NCBI GenBank assembly: GCA_002335865.1
Contig: DDCY01000012.1
Coordinates: forward strand, 124,001-188,000
Reading direction: 5' to 3'
Source of the DNA: Saprospiraceae bacterium UBA1994
GTDB lineage: Bacteria > Bacteroidota > Bacteroidia > Chitinophagales > Saprospiraceae
DNA: 64,000 nucleotides
In this document: positions 44,743 to 53,700 of the stretch, in pieces
Numbering within the stretch: the first letter of the stretch is position 1
Layout: every line of letters starts with the position of its first letter
The notes under the pieces: generated by a model
Told to the model about the DNA's origin: nothing
Database searches by the model: none
Seen by the model: the letters and a program-made list of their open reading frames with translations, nothing else
Program-made: the position numbers and the translations under genes

Positions 44743-45837
44743 TTATTGCATCATATATCTCTTTCCTGGCAAAGGCCTCACTATCCCTTTAAATTCTAAT
44801 TGGATCAATATCGAGGATAGCTCTGACGCAGGGATCTGCATCAGATGCTGTAGCGTATCTATAGGAAGTTCTTTATGCGATCTGATATAATCTACTATTG
44901 ATTGTTCTCTATCCGATAATTCTACAAATAGTTGCGCTTGTATAGGTTGATTATTAATCTCATCCCATCGCATGATATAGGCAATGTCTTTCGCTGATTC
45001 TATCATGTGAGCTTTGTGTGATTTGATTAGTTTGTTAGGTCCTGTTGACATTTCATCATTGACTCTACCTGGTACGGCAAACACATCTTTGTTATAGGAA
45101 TCTGCAAATGTAGCGGTAATAATAGATCCTCCTCTTAATGCGGATTCTACGATAATAACAGCGTCACTCAGAGCGGCGATGATACGATTACGTAGAGGAA
45201 AATTTTCTCGATCTGGCTTACTGTCATGGCCAAACTCTGTAAGAAGGCCACCGTGATTTACCATTTTTTGAGTTAGTTTTCTGTTGGTAGCTGGGTAAAC
45301 CATATCTAGTCCGTGTCCAAGTACACCAATAGTTTCTTGGCCGGTCTCTACAGACTTACGATGCGAGGTAGTGTCTATTCCATATGCCAATCCACTGATA
45401 ATGCTCACTCCATATGTTTTGAGCCCTTCGACTATTTTCTCACATTGTATGACTCCGTATTCGCTTGGCTTACGTGTGCCCACGATACCAATAGTTCGCT
45501 GTGGATTAAGGTTGGCTGAGCCTTGATAGTATAGCATAACAGGACTCTGATCAAAATACTTGAGTCGGCGAGGGTAATCATCATTGAGGTAGTACAATGT
45601 AGAGACCTTGTTTTTCTCAATGAATTTTAGTTCTATTTCTGCTCTAGACAATGCATCATCTCTATCGCTCAATATTTGTTGTGCGGTGATCTGAGCAATT
45701 TGAGGTATAGCGACAAGATCTGCTGCGCTGGCTGACCAAAGTGCTTCAGGTGATCCGAGGTGTGCAATTATTGACTTGGCAGATACTGGACCTACATTGT
45801 TGATCTTAGTGATCGCAATTTGATGAAGTAATGACAT
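44743..45837 (-). CDS. dprA: DNA-processing protein DprA
   Basis: DprA protects incoming single-stranded DNA and loads RecA during natural transformation. The 364-residue protein has an N-terminal helix-hairpin-helix-like part (KINNVGPVSAKSIIAHLG), the Rossmann-type DprA core with GIVGTRKPSEYG, ISGLAYGIDTTSHR, GVLGHGLDMVYPATN and ALSDAVIIVESALRGGS, and a C-terminal winged-helix DML1-like tail ending PLPGKRYMMQ. All core motifs are intact. It is convergent with the thioredoxin gene. Confidence 0.96.
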   Translation of the reverse strand: MSLLHQIAITKINNVGPVSAKSIIAHLGSPEALWSASAADLVAIPQIAQITAQQILSDRDDALSRAEIELKFIEKNKVSTLYYLNDDYPRRLKYFDQSPVMLYYQGSANLNPQRTIGIVGTRKPSEYGVIQCEKIVEGLKTYGVSIISGLAYGIDTTSHRKSVETGQETIGVLGHGLDMVYPATNRKLTQKMVNHGGLLTEFGHDSKPDRENFPLRNRIIAALSDAVIIVESALRGGSIITATFADSYNKDVFAVPGRVNDEMSTGPNKLIKSHKAHMIESAKDIAYIMRWDEINNQPIQAQLFVELSDREQSIVDYIRSHKELPIDTLQHLMQIPASELSSILIQLEFKGIVRPLPGKRYMMQ

Positions 45838-46046
45838 TCTAATTTGTTTTTACTTTCGTTATTAAATATGAATTGATTACTATTTTTTATCGGCGGTTTG
45901 AGCTTTTAGAAAAAATAAATAAAAATAGATTTGTAATTCTAGTTGATGAAAATTTTAATTTTAAGTTAGATTTAGAATATTTAATTAATGTTATTGGTCT
46001 ATTTTTTATTTGTATGCTGAACAAATATCCTCTATCACTAACGTTT

Positions 46047-47957
46047 TTATTCCACTCGGGCAGATTGATAAAATTTATTGGCATTTGCATTGTCTCCTAT
46101 CATCTTGTATGTATCACCAATTGCCTTATTCACAATAGTATTGGTTTTTGTGATTTCATATGCTTTACCAAGGTAATGCATTGCCCATTTACTATTATTT
46201 TTTTTGAGAAGGAGTTCGTTGTAGCCTAGATCATAGTAGAAATTAATAATTGCATCGTCTGACATACGGTTCCCTCTTAAGTATTCAATATATTCTACGA
46301 TGAATGGAATATCTGGTCTGTTAGATCCTGCATCTTTTAATGTTGCCAATAGCTTTGGTAGATTCTGATCTAATTTATATAATTCACTTGCCATACCTGC
46401 ACGCATAAGTTGTGCATTTTTATAATTAGGTATGAGAGCTGCAGCTTTATTAGAATATTGCATCCCTTTTATGAGCATTACCTTTTTCTTTTCTCGATCG
46501 CTTTCTGCTCTTGCATTATTATAAAGGGCAGTAGACATAAACGAATTTGCTCTAGCGCTATTAGTCGATACTTTTACAGCGGATTGATTGAGCGTCAGCG
46601 CAGATTCCCAAGCGGGTATGCGTGTGAACGTTTTGTATGCGTATCCAATTATCATCACTCCCAGAATTCCATAAGCGATATACTTACCGATTGGTGATTT
46701 CCAATTACATAATTTTTCTCTAAGTAGATATACGATCAGCAGACAAGAACCTACAGTCGATATAAATATGAATCTCTCATTCATAAATGTACCTACATTG
46801 ACAACCACATTAGACACAATACTCAGTGCTGCTAGATAGAAAATTATTGCGAAGCTTGTAATTGATTTACTTTTCCATTTCCAAAATACAACAGCTGCTA
46901 ATCCAAGATGTGTTAAGAGTCCTAAAATCGCTTTATAGTCTTCCCAATTTAATATCGGAATAGCATATGGATAGTAATCATGTGATAAATGGATTGGGGC
47001 TACACTCAGACCAATATATTTGAGTAGCGTATAAGATATTGTAGCTAACTTCTGCCCACCAGTCATTCCGTAGAATGGATTATTCATTACATCTGTGATT
47101 TCCATACTAAAGTCCGGTACTCCTGCCACATTGAACCTCAATATGAGATAAGCTATAGTAGTTGTTAATAATAAGCCCATTACTTTAAAGTAGTCTTTAA
47201 TCTTCGAAGATGTGAAAAAATACATTACTGCAGGGATGATTGCTAAGAATGTAATTGTGTTTTCTTTAGATAAAAGGCCCAAGAAAAACATGAATACTGC
47301 AATTATCAATTGCCATAATTTCTTGCTATTAACATAATGCATTACTGAGATTACGGTCAATCCAGAGAATAGCATCGCCATTATTTCGTCTCGTCCTTTT
47401 ATATTCGCTACAGCCTCTGTATGCACTGGATGAAGTGTATATATTAGAGCAGTGATGAAGGCCAAGCCAATAAAGGTATCTCTATTTTTATCTCTATTTA
47501 GCAATAGTAAGTATAGCATCCAAAATATAATCATACAAGTAAGGCCATAGAATACGATATTATTGATATGACCTACTCTTGGTGACATACCAAATGCTTC
47601 TACCTCTAATGCGAAGGTTACTAATGATAATGGGCGATATCTACTTCCTTGGACTAGATTTTTCTGTTCGCCAAAATATCCAGTCATACTTTCGTTGGTA
47701 AGTATATCCCAGACGCCAGCTACACCTTTGGATGTAAACTGATTATCTTTGATCACGATAACATCATCTAATACGTATCCATAATCTATACCTTGGAAAT
47801 ATAGTAATCCACAAAGTATAAATAGAATACTTGCTTTCAACCAGTTATCTTTCCAGAAAGAGTAATCTTGTGGCATATGCGGTACTATTGGCTGGATGAC
47901 AGTTTTTGACTTTGGTGTCTTTGTTACCGCTGCTTTCTTTTTATTCTTTTTAGCCAC
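46047..47957 (-). CDS. Polytopic membrane protein with C-terminal TPRs, TMTC/PMT-like glycosyltransferase candidate
   Basis: The 636-residue protein has about ten membrane helices from residue 30 to 440, followed by TPR-like repeats from about 465 to 630 (GMQYSNKAAALIPNYKNAQLM, WAMHYLGKAYEITKTN). The early DYGYVLDDVIVIKDNQF and the HPVHTEAVANIKGRDEIMAM segment near residue 176 are characteristic of the TMTC/DUF1736 family. Eukaryotic members O-mannosylate cadherins, and GT-C enzymes use lipid-linked sugars. The D-D pair in VLDDV fits a GT-C acidic motif. Substrate and acceptor here are unknown. The N terminus is lysine-rich. Confidence 0.82.
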   Translation of the reverse strand: MAKKNKKKAAVTKTPKSKTVIQPIVPHMPQDYSFWKDNWLKASILFILCGLLYFQGIDYGYVLDDVIVIKDNQFTSKGVAGVWDILTNESMTGYFGEQKNLVQGSRYRPLSLVTFALEVEAFGMSPRVGHINNIVFYGLTCMIIFWMLYLLLLNRDKNRDTFIGLAFITALIYTLHPVHTEAVANIKGRDEIMAMLFSGLTVISVMHYVNSKKLWQLIIAVFMFFLGLLSKENTITFLAIIPAVMYFFTSSKIKDYFKVMGLLLTTTIAYLILRFNVAGVPDFSMEITDVMNNPFYGMTGGQKLATISYTLLKYIGLSVAPIHLSHDYYPYAIPILNWEDYKAILGLLTHLGLAAVVFWKWKSKSITSFAIIFYLAALSIVSNVVVNVGTFMNERFIFISTVGSCLLIVYLLREKLCNWKSPIGKYIAYGILGVMIIGYAYKTFTRIPAWESALTLNQSAVKVSTNSARANSFMSTALYNNARAESDREKKKVMLIKGMQYSNKAAALIPNYKNAQLMRAGMASELYKLDQNLPKLLATLKDAGSNRPDIPFIVEYIEYLRGNRMSDDAIINFYYDLGYNELLLKKNNSKWAMHYLGKAYEITKTNTIVNKAIGDTYKMIGDNANANKFYQSARVE

Positions 47958-48091
47958 TAATTTATTTATGCTTGAAATCTAAAGTTAGCAAATAGAAAGA
48001 AAAAATATCAAATAATCCAATTCAGGTACTACGACCGAATTAGTAATAGAATATTTTATCTTCACAATCTTATCAAAAGGAAAAATTGAAA

Positions 48092-49144
48092 ATGAAGACA
48101 ATAAAAGGCCCTGCAATTTTTTTAGCACAGTTTATGGGTGATCAAGCACCACACAATTCACTCGAAAGTATCTGTCAATGGGTATCAGACCTTGGCTACA
48201 GAGGTATACAGATACCTACATGGGAGCCAAGGATAATCGACTTGGAGAAAGCAGCAGAAAGTAAGACGTATTGCGATGAGCTTAAGGGCAAAGTTGCGAG
48301 TTATGGACTAGAGATTACAGAGTTATCAACTCACCTTCAAGGCCAGCTTATTGCAGTCAATCCTACCTATAATAGTATGTTTGACGCGTTTGCTCCGGAT
48401 GAAGTGAAAGGCAATCCTAAAGTAAGGCAAATTTGGGCCGTTAATCAACTCATGATGGCAGGTAAAGCTAGTGAACATCTTGGATTAAAGGCGCATGCTA
48501 CATTTTCAGGGGCTCTGATATGGCAAACAGTATATCCTTGGCCGCAACGTCCAGAAGGATTAGTTGATATGGCTTTCACAGAACTGGGTAAGAGATGGAC
48601 GCCGATATTGGATTATTTTGATAGTTGTGGTGTAGATATATGTTATGAATTACACCCTGGAGAAGACTTACATGATGGAGTGACTTATGAGCTGTTTTTA
48701 GAAAAGGTAAATGACCATAAAAGAGCATGTCTCTTATATGATCCGAGTCATTTTTTGCTTCAGCAATTGAATTATTTGCAGTTTATTGATTTTTATCATT
48801 CGCGTATCAAAGCTTTCCATGTCAAGGATGCAGAATTTAATCCTACTGGAAAATCTGGTGTATACGGAGGATATCAAGGTTGGAATAATAGAGTAGGTAG
48901 ATTCCGCTCACTAGGAGATGGACAAGTGGATTTTGCCGGCATTTTTACCAAATTGTCAGAATATGGATTTGGTGGTTGGGCTGTAATGGAATGGGAATGT
49001 TGTGTTAAGTCTTCAGAACAAGGCGCCAGAGAAGGAGCATCATTTATCAAAGACCACATTATAGAAGTTACCCAAAAAGCATTCGATGATTTTGCAGGGG
49101 GTGATGTGAATGAAGCGTATCTTAAAGGACTTCTAGGTATATAG
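48092..49144 (+). CDS. Sugar phosphate isomerase/epimerase family protein
   Basis: The 350-residue protein has the xylose isomerase-like TIM-barrel pattern: GYRGIQIPTWEPRIID, CYELHPGEDLHDG with E and H metal ligands near residues 186-188, YDPSHFLLQ with its Asp and His, and WAVMEWECC with a late Glu. There is no signal peptide, so it is cytosolic. I use the ATG at 48092 because the upstream TTG at 48086 would only add two residues. Substrate is not assignable. Confidence 0.88.
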   Translation: MKTIKGPAIFLAQFMGDQAPHNSLESICQWVSDLGYRGIQIPTWEPRIIDLEKAAESKTYCDELKGKVASYGLEITELSTHLQGQLIAVNPTYNSMFDAFAPDEVKGNPKVRQIWAVNQLMMAGKASEHLGLKAHATFSGALIWQTVYPWPQRPEGLVDMAFTELGKRWTPILDYFDSCGVDICYELHPGEDLHDGVTYELFLEKVNDHKRACLLYDPSHFLLQQLNYLQFIDFYHSRIKAFHVKDAEFNPTGKSGVYGGYQGWNNRVGRFRSLGDGQVDFAGIFTKLSEYGFGGWAVMEWECCVKSSEQGAREGASFIKDHIIEVTQKAFDDFAGGDVNEAYLKGLLGI

Positions 49145-49161
49145 TAATTAGATAGTCAATC

Positions 49162-51189
49162 ATGATATTTATGAAAAGAAGTAATCTATTACTAGTATTT
49201 GTCTTAATTATTCAGTCGATTACATTGCTTGCTCAAGATACGACGTGTGTTGACTTACTCCCAGTAGAGATCAGAGCAGAAAGGTCATTTACTCCATCGA
49301 AGGTATCATTAAGTAGATCTCATTTTTTGAGTTCACCGGCGTCGTTTGATGATCCGAGTAGGTTGCTGATGAAGTATCCAGGATTCTCTGTGTCTAATGA
49401 TCAGAATAACGCCATTATTTATGATGGCTTACCAAGCCACTATAGTACATGGAGTCTATATGGAGCGCAGATTGCCAACCCCAATCACTTGAGTAATGCG
49501 GGTACAGTTAATGATAAAATAAGCAGATCAGCTGGCGGAGTCAATATATTTAGCGGTCAAGTAATTGGTGGATTAGACTATCACACAGGAATAGATGGTC
49601 CAGCCCATGGTATTGGCGGAGTAGCGGATATGTCTTTAAGATCTCCTTATCAAAATAGTATTACTGCTAATCTTAGTTTGATCGGATTAGAAGCAGGAAT
49701 TGATAGGGTTTTTGATGAAGGAAATTCTTCTTTATTGGCTAACTATAGATATTCTACAGTAGGATTATTGGGTCAAATGGGGGTTGACTTTGGAGGAGAT
49801 AAGATTACTTATCAAGACGTATTGGCTGAGTATAAAACTAAATGGAGAGATCAAGAGATAATTGTCACATGTGCTTATGGTAAATCGAGTAATAATTTTG
49901 AAAGACAGTTACTTCAAAGTGATTCGTCTGCGACATTCAAAGAGATACAAGACATAGAGTTGTATGCACAAAATATTGCCACTGCATTATCTATTAGTGG
50001 ATTTAACCATAGATTAACTTTAGCTTATAGTTCTAGAGATGAAAATAGAGAGAGTAGATACATGTGGGATGATGAAAGCGAATTTACATCAAGTCAACTC
50101 ACCGAAAATATTTTGTCACTTTATGGATATAAGACTTGGGAGACAGATAAGATAGATTATAAAATTAGCCTTAATGCGAATCAATACAGCTATGATATTT
50201 TTGATGTGAATTCGAGATATTTTGATTCGATATTAAATGATTTTTCTAAGTTTATATTTTTTGATAATGCTTTTTTGGAACTTCGTCCACGTGTCACTTT
50301 AGGATGGAATATTAATGAGAATCAAATTTTATCTATCGGATCTTCTGCCTTTATTCAATCGTATAATAACAATGCATACTTACTTCCGTTTATTTCATAT
50401 ACGGGTAAGATTAATTCTTATAATACTTCACTTATCATACAAAATGATAGACAATCAGTATCTCCTGAATTACTAGGTATGAGCGGATTTGATGGGGTAA
50501 CTTCATTTGGTAATTCATCTATGAATAGCATTAATTCATGGGCATTTAAGCTAGATGTAAATAAATCGAAATACGGATTTATGCTTTTTTGTAATCTGCT
50601 TTTTGATACGCCCTTTAGTCCTACCTCTGGTATTTCTGGTCTTAGTGAACTGGGACAACTGCCTATACAGCCACTAGGAAGTATAGAAGATGCAATTACT
50701 TTTGGTTCTAAAGTCTATGCAGGATTTGATATTAATAGTTACAAAATATATGTCAATTATACATTTATGGAAAACCTATTGGATTATGATTTTAATCATT
50801 CTATCCCTTTAGATTTTACAACAATGTTTAATTTTAAACTGGACAAATCGATGACTCTATCAGACGAAAAATCTCTTAGAGTAACAACATCTTTCCATTT
50901 TAGAAACGGTTATCAAAGAATGTTAATTAATGAAGATGAATCACGTCTAATACATCAGACGATTTATGGTCAATATGACTTTAGTAGGTTGAATAATTAC
51001 CATCGTATTGATCTAAGAATTAGCTACATCAAAAAAGGGAAATGGAAGAATGTTTTCTCTCTAGATATCCAAAATGTAATGAATCGACAGAACGATGCCT
51101 ATTATTATTTTGATCCTTTGAAAGATGAAATAGTATTGCAAAAACAATTAGGATTAATACCAATCTTAAGTTGGCGAGTAATCATTTGA
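49162..51189 (+). CDS. TonB-dependent receptor-like outer-membrane protein
   Basis: The 675-residue protein opens with a signal peptide (KRSNLLLVFVLIIQSITLLAQ) and a plug-like domain (DDPSRLLMKYPGFSVSNDQNNAIIYDG, GGVNIFSGQVIGG). It continues as a long series of alternating strands ending with a terminal SWRVII strand typical of outer-membrane barrels. There is no carboxypeptidase-like N-terminal domain and no clear SusC signature, so it resembles small TonB receptors. The transported substrate is unknown. ATGs at 49162 and 49171 are both possible; the second starts directly at the charged end of the signal peptide. Confidence 0.85.
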   Translation: MIFMKRSNLLLVFVLIIQSITLLAQDTTCVDLLPVEIRAERSFTPSKVSLSRSHFLSSPASFDDPSRLLMKYPGFSVSNDQNNAIIYDGLPSHYSTWSLYGAQIANPNHLSNAGTVNDKISRSAGGVNIFSGQVIGGLDYHTGIDGPAHGIGGVADMSLRSPYQNSITANLSLIGLEAGIDRVFDEGNSSLLANYRYSTVGLLGQMGVDFGGDKITYQDVLAEYKTKWRDQEIIVTCAYGKSSNNFERQLLQSDSSATFKEIQDIELYAQNIATALSISGFNHRLTLAYSSRDENRESRYMWDDESEFTSSQLTENILSLYGYKTWETDKIDYKISLNANQYSYDIFDVNSRYFDSILNDFSKFIFFDNAFLELRPRVTLGWNINENQILSIGSSAFIQSYNNNAYLLPFISYTGKINSYNTSLIIQNDRQSVSPELLGMSGFDGVTSFGNSSMNSINSWAFKLDVNKSKYGFMLFCNLLFDTPFSPTSGISGLSELGQLPIQPLGSIEDAITFGSKVYAGFDINSYKIYVNYTFMENLLDYDFNHSIPLDFTTMFNFKLDKSMTLSDEKSLRVTTSFHFRNGYQRMLINEDESRLIHQTIYGQYDFSRLNNYHRIDLRISYIKKGKWKNVFSLDIQNVMNRQNDAYYYFDPLKDEIVLQKQLGLIPILSWRVII

Positions 51190-51207
51190 AACTCTTCAAA
51201 TGATTAC
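51178..51207. terminator. Hairpin overlapping the TonB-like gene stop
   Basis: GTAATCATTTGAA (51178-51190) and TTCAAATGATTAC (51195-51207) are perfectly complementary over 13 bases around ACTC. The stop codon lies in the left arm. Low GC and no T-tract make termination uncertain. Confidence 0.4.
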
Positions 51208-51358
51208 AATTATAATCTTGGATAACATTTAGGAGTGCAGGTAACAAAGCATGCTTAGAGGTTTGGTTTGTCTAACATTTTTCTTTCTTAGCAATGCAAG
51301 AATAAACCGCAAGTAGACCAAGAAACGATTGTCAGTATCGTATTATAACTTAAGTATT

Positions 51359-53428
51359 CTAGTACTCCAATAGATCACCAATTGCCTTACTGACTTTATC
51401 AGTAGAAGGAACCATAGTTTTTTCCAATACTTCATTTAGTGGAATTGCTGGCATATTAGCTGAGCCTATTACTCTTACCGGAGCGTCTAACGATTCAAAA
51501 CATTCTGACTGTACTCTAGCGGCTATACTCTGACCAAAGCCATTTTCCGACGGCTCTTCTGTTACCACCAATATTCTATGATATTCTTTAGCTTGCTCGT
51601 ATATGAGTTCTGTGTCTAGTGGATATAGCGTACGTAAATCTAAAATTCCTACTTGTCCATCGTAATTCTTAGAGGCATTGAGTGCCCAATGAACTCCCAT
51701 TCCATAAGCGATAACAAGTATCGATTCACCATTTTCTTTTTTGTCTTCGTCGGCTTGTTGCACCAAATTACCTATACCGAATGGGAGGATATAGTCTTTC
51801 GCAGGCTCTATCGATCTTGCAGCATCAGTACCTTTTACTTTTGACCAATACAAGCCTTTGTGCTCTAGCATTATTACTGGATTAGGATCGTGGTATGCGG
51901 CTTTCATAAGACCCTTCATATCAGCTCCATTACTAGGGTAGGCGATCTTGATGCCTCTAATATTAGTCAAGATAGATTCTATACTACTGCTATGGTACGG
52001 TCCTCCACTACCATATGCACCAATAGGTACTCTTAGTATCATAGATACAGGCCACTTACCATTAGATAGATAGCATGATCTACTCACTTCAGTAAATAGC
52101 TGATTTAGTCCGGGCCAGATATAATCCGCAAACTGTACTTCTACGATTGGCTTGAGGCCTACGGCGGACATACCAACAGTACTACCTACTATAAAAGCTT
52201 CTTGGATAGGTGTGTTGAAAACTCTATTATCACCAAATTTCTGTGCTAAAGTAGCCGCTTCACGGAATACTCCACCTAGTCTAGCGCCAACATCTTGACC
52301 ATATAGTAGACATTCTTTGTGGTCTTCCATTAATTCTTGCACGGCTAATAGTGCACAGTCTACCATTACTTTTTCTTCTCCATTGGCGGGTGATCTATCT
52401 CCCGTTTCTATGGTGATAGGCGTCGGAGCAAAGTCATTAGTATATAGATCTTCTGGACGAGGGTCTTCAGCTTGATTCGCTTTTTCGTATTCAGCTTGAA
52501 CTTGCTCATTTATAGATGCTTCTATTTCTTCTATTTTTTTCTCAGTCAGCCCTGATTTAACCAGTTGTTTTCGGAGTACAGGATATGGATCTCTAGTGGC
52601 ATGCTCTTCAAGATCATCTCGATACCATTCCATACGTACACCAGACGTGTGGTGATTGAGCAAAGGTACCGTTGCATGTATGAGGAATGGTCTTCTTTCT
52701 TTGCGGACAAGATCAATCACTTCATTTAATGTGTTATAACATTTAGAAAAGTCGCTACCATTGATAGATCTTACTTCGATACCTGGAAAACCTTTGGCAT
52801 ATTCTGCCGCATTCATTGCTCTAGTTTCTTCTGCATTCGCCGAGATATCCCAGCCATTATCCTGTACTAGATATATGATTGGTAGTTGCTTGAGTGCTGC
52901 CATCTGCATCGCTTCGGAGATTTCTCCCTCTGTCATCGACGCATCACCTATTGAGCATACTGATATGCCTTTCTTTGCTTTGTCTTTGTTGATTTTAGTA
53001 AGTTCCTTGTATTGTAAGCCCATTGCCACTCCTGTAGCTGGGATCGTCTGCATACCTGTTGCAGAGGACTGATGAGGGATTTTTGGCTTATCATCATCTC
53101 TAAGACTTGGATGGGAGTAATATGATCTACCGCCACTAAAAGGGTCTTCGCGCTTAGCGAGAAGCTGTAGCATAAGATCATAAGGCGTCATACCTATAGA
53201 GAGTAGCATTGCGTCATCTCTATAGTAAGGAGCTACAAAGTCTTGAGGTAGTAATTGCATACCTGCGGCAATCTGTATCGCTTCATGTCCTCTAGACGTA
53301 GCGTGGACGTATTTACTTACATGCTTGAAGTTCTTTTCATAGATTTCGGCCATCGTTTTGGCAGTACACATAAGTTCAAATGCACTTTTCAGGATTTTCT
53401 TATCTACGGCGGTTTTCTTCTTTTCCAT
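51359..53428 (-). CDS. Fused alpha/beta E1 component of a 2-oxoacid dehydrogenase (thiamine diphosphate dependent)
   Basis: E1 decarboxylates the 2-oxoacid and passes the acyl group to lipoyl-E2. In this 689-residue protein the alpha and beta subunits are fused. The alpha half (about 1-320) has HATSRGHEAIQIAAG, the TPP site GDASMTEGEISEAMQMA with VQDNGWDIS, and HTSGVRMEWYRDD. The beta half (about 345-689) has LYGQDVGARLGGVFR, FNTPIQEAFIVGSTVGMS, and VVTEEPSENGFGQSIAARV. This fused form is common in Bacteroidota and often annotated as branched-chain 2-oxoacid dehydrogenase. Its E2 partner may be the gene at 39743-41077. Confidence 0.94.
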   Translation of the reverse strand: MEKKKTAVDKKILKSAFELMCTAKTMAEIYEKNFKHVSKYVHATSRGHEAIQIAAGMQLLPQDFVAPYYRDDAMLLSIGMTPYDLMLQLLAKREDPFSGGRSYYSHPSLRDDDKPKIPHQSSATGMQTIPATGVAMGLQYKELTKINKDKAKKGISVCSIGDASMTEGEISEAMQMAALKQLPIIYLVQDNGWDISANAEETRAMNAAEYAKGFPGIEVRSINGSDFSKCYNTLNEVIDLVRKERRPFLIHATVPLLNHHTSGVRMEWYRDDLEEHATRDPYPVLRKQLVKSGLTEKKIEEIEASINEQVQAEYEKANQAEDPRPEDLYTNDFAPTPITIETGDRSPANGEEKVMVDCALLAVQELMEDHKECLLYGQDVGARLGGVFREAATLAQKFGDNRVFNTPIQEAFIVGSTVGMSAVGLKPIVEVQFADYIWPGLNQLFTEVSRSCYLSNGKWPVSMILRVPIGAYGSGGPYHSSSIESILTNIRGIKIAYPSNGADMKGLMKAAYHDPNPVIMLEHKGLYWSKVKGTDAARSIEPAKDYILPFGIGNLVQQADEDKKENGESILVIAYGMGVHWALNASKNYDGQVGILDLRTLYPLDTELIYEQAKEYHRILVVTEEPSENGFGQSIAARVQSECFESLDAPVRVIGSANMPAIPLNEVLEKTMVPSTDKVSKAIGDLLEY

Positions 53429-53700
53429 GTATCTAGTTGAGACAAGTGATCAATTGGTGTTGCAAGTTAATTAAATACAGATACTGTTCCAAGGTGAAAT
53501 AGTGAATGATAAAATAACATCGCTCTTCTTACAAATGATGATTTATTTGAATCGTATAATCTAACTTTGGACGAGCTTTTAATGTTTATTTCTCTACTAT
53601 TTTTTCATATCCTTTGACTATTTACTGCTTATATATTTCTATCATAGCGCATATTTCTTATTTTACGATTACTTAAATAATTCAATACAAATCTATCGCA

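Noticed and set aside
45887..46090. 67-codon minus-strand frame between dprA and the TMTC-like gene
   Set aside because: It overlaps the end of the TMTC-like gene in another frame and its sequence has no coding character.
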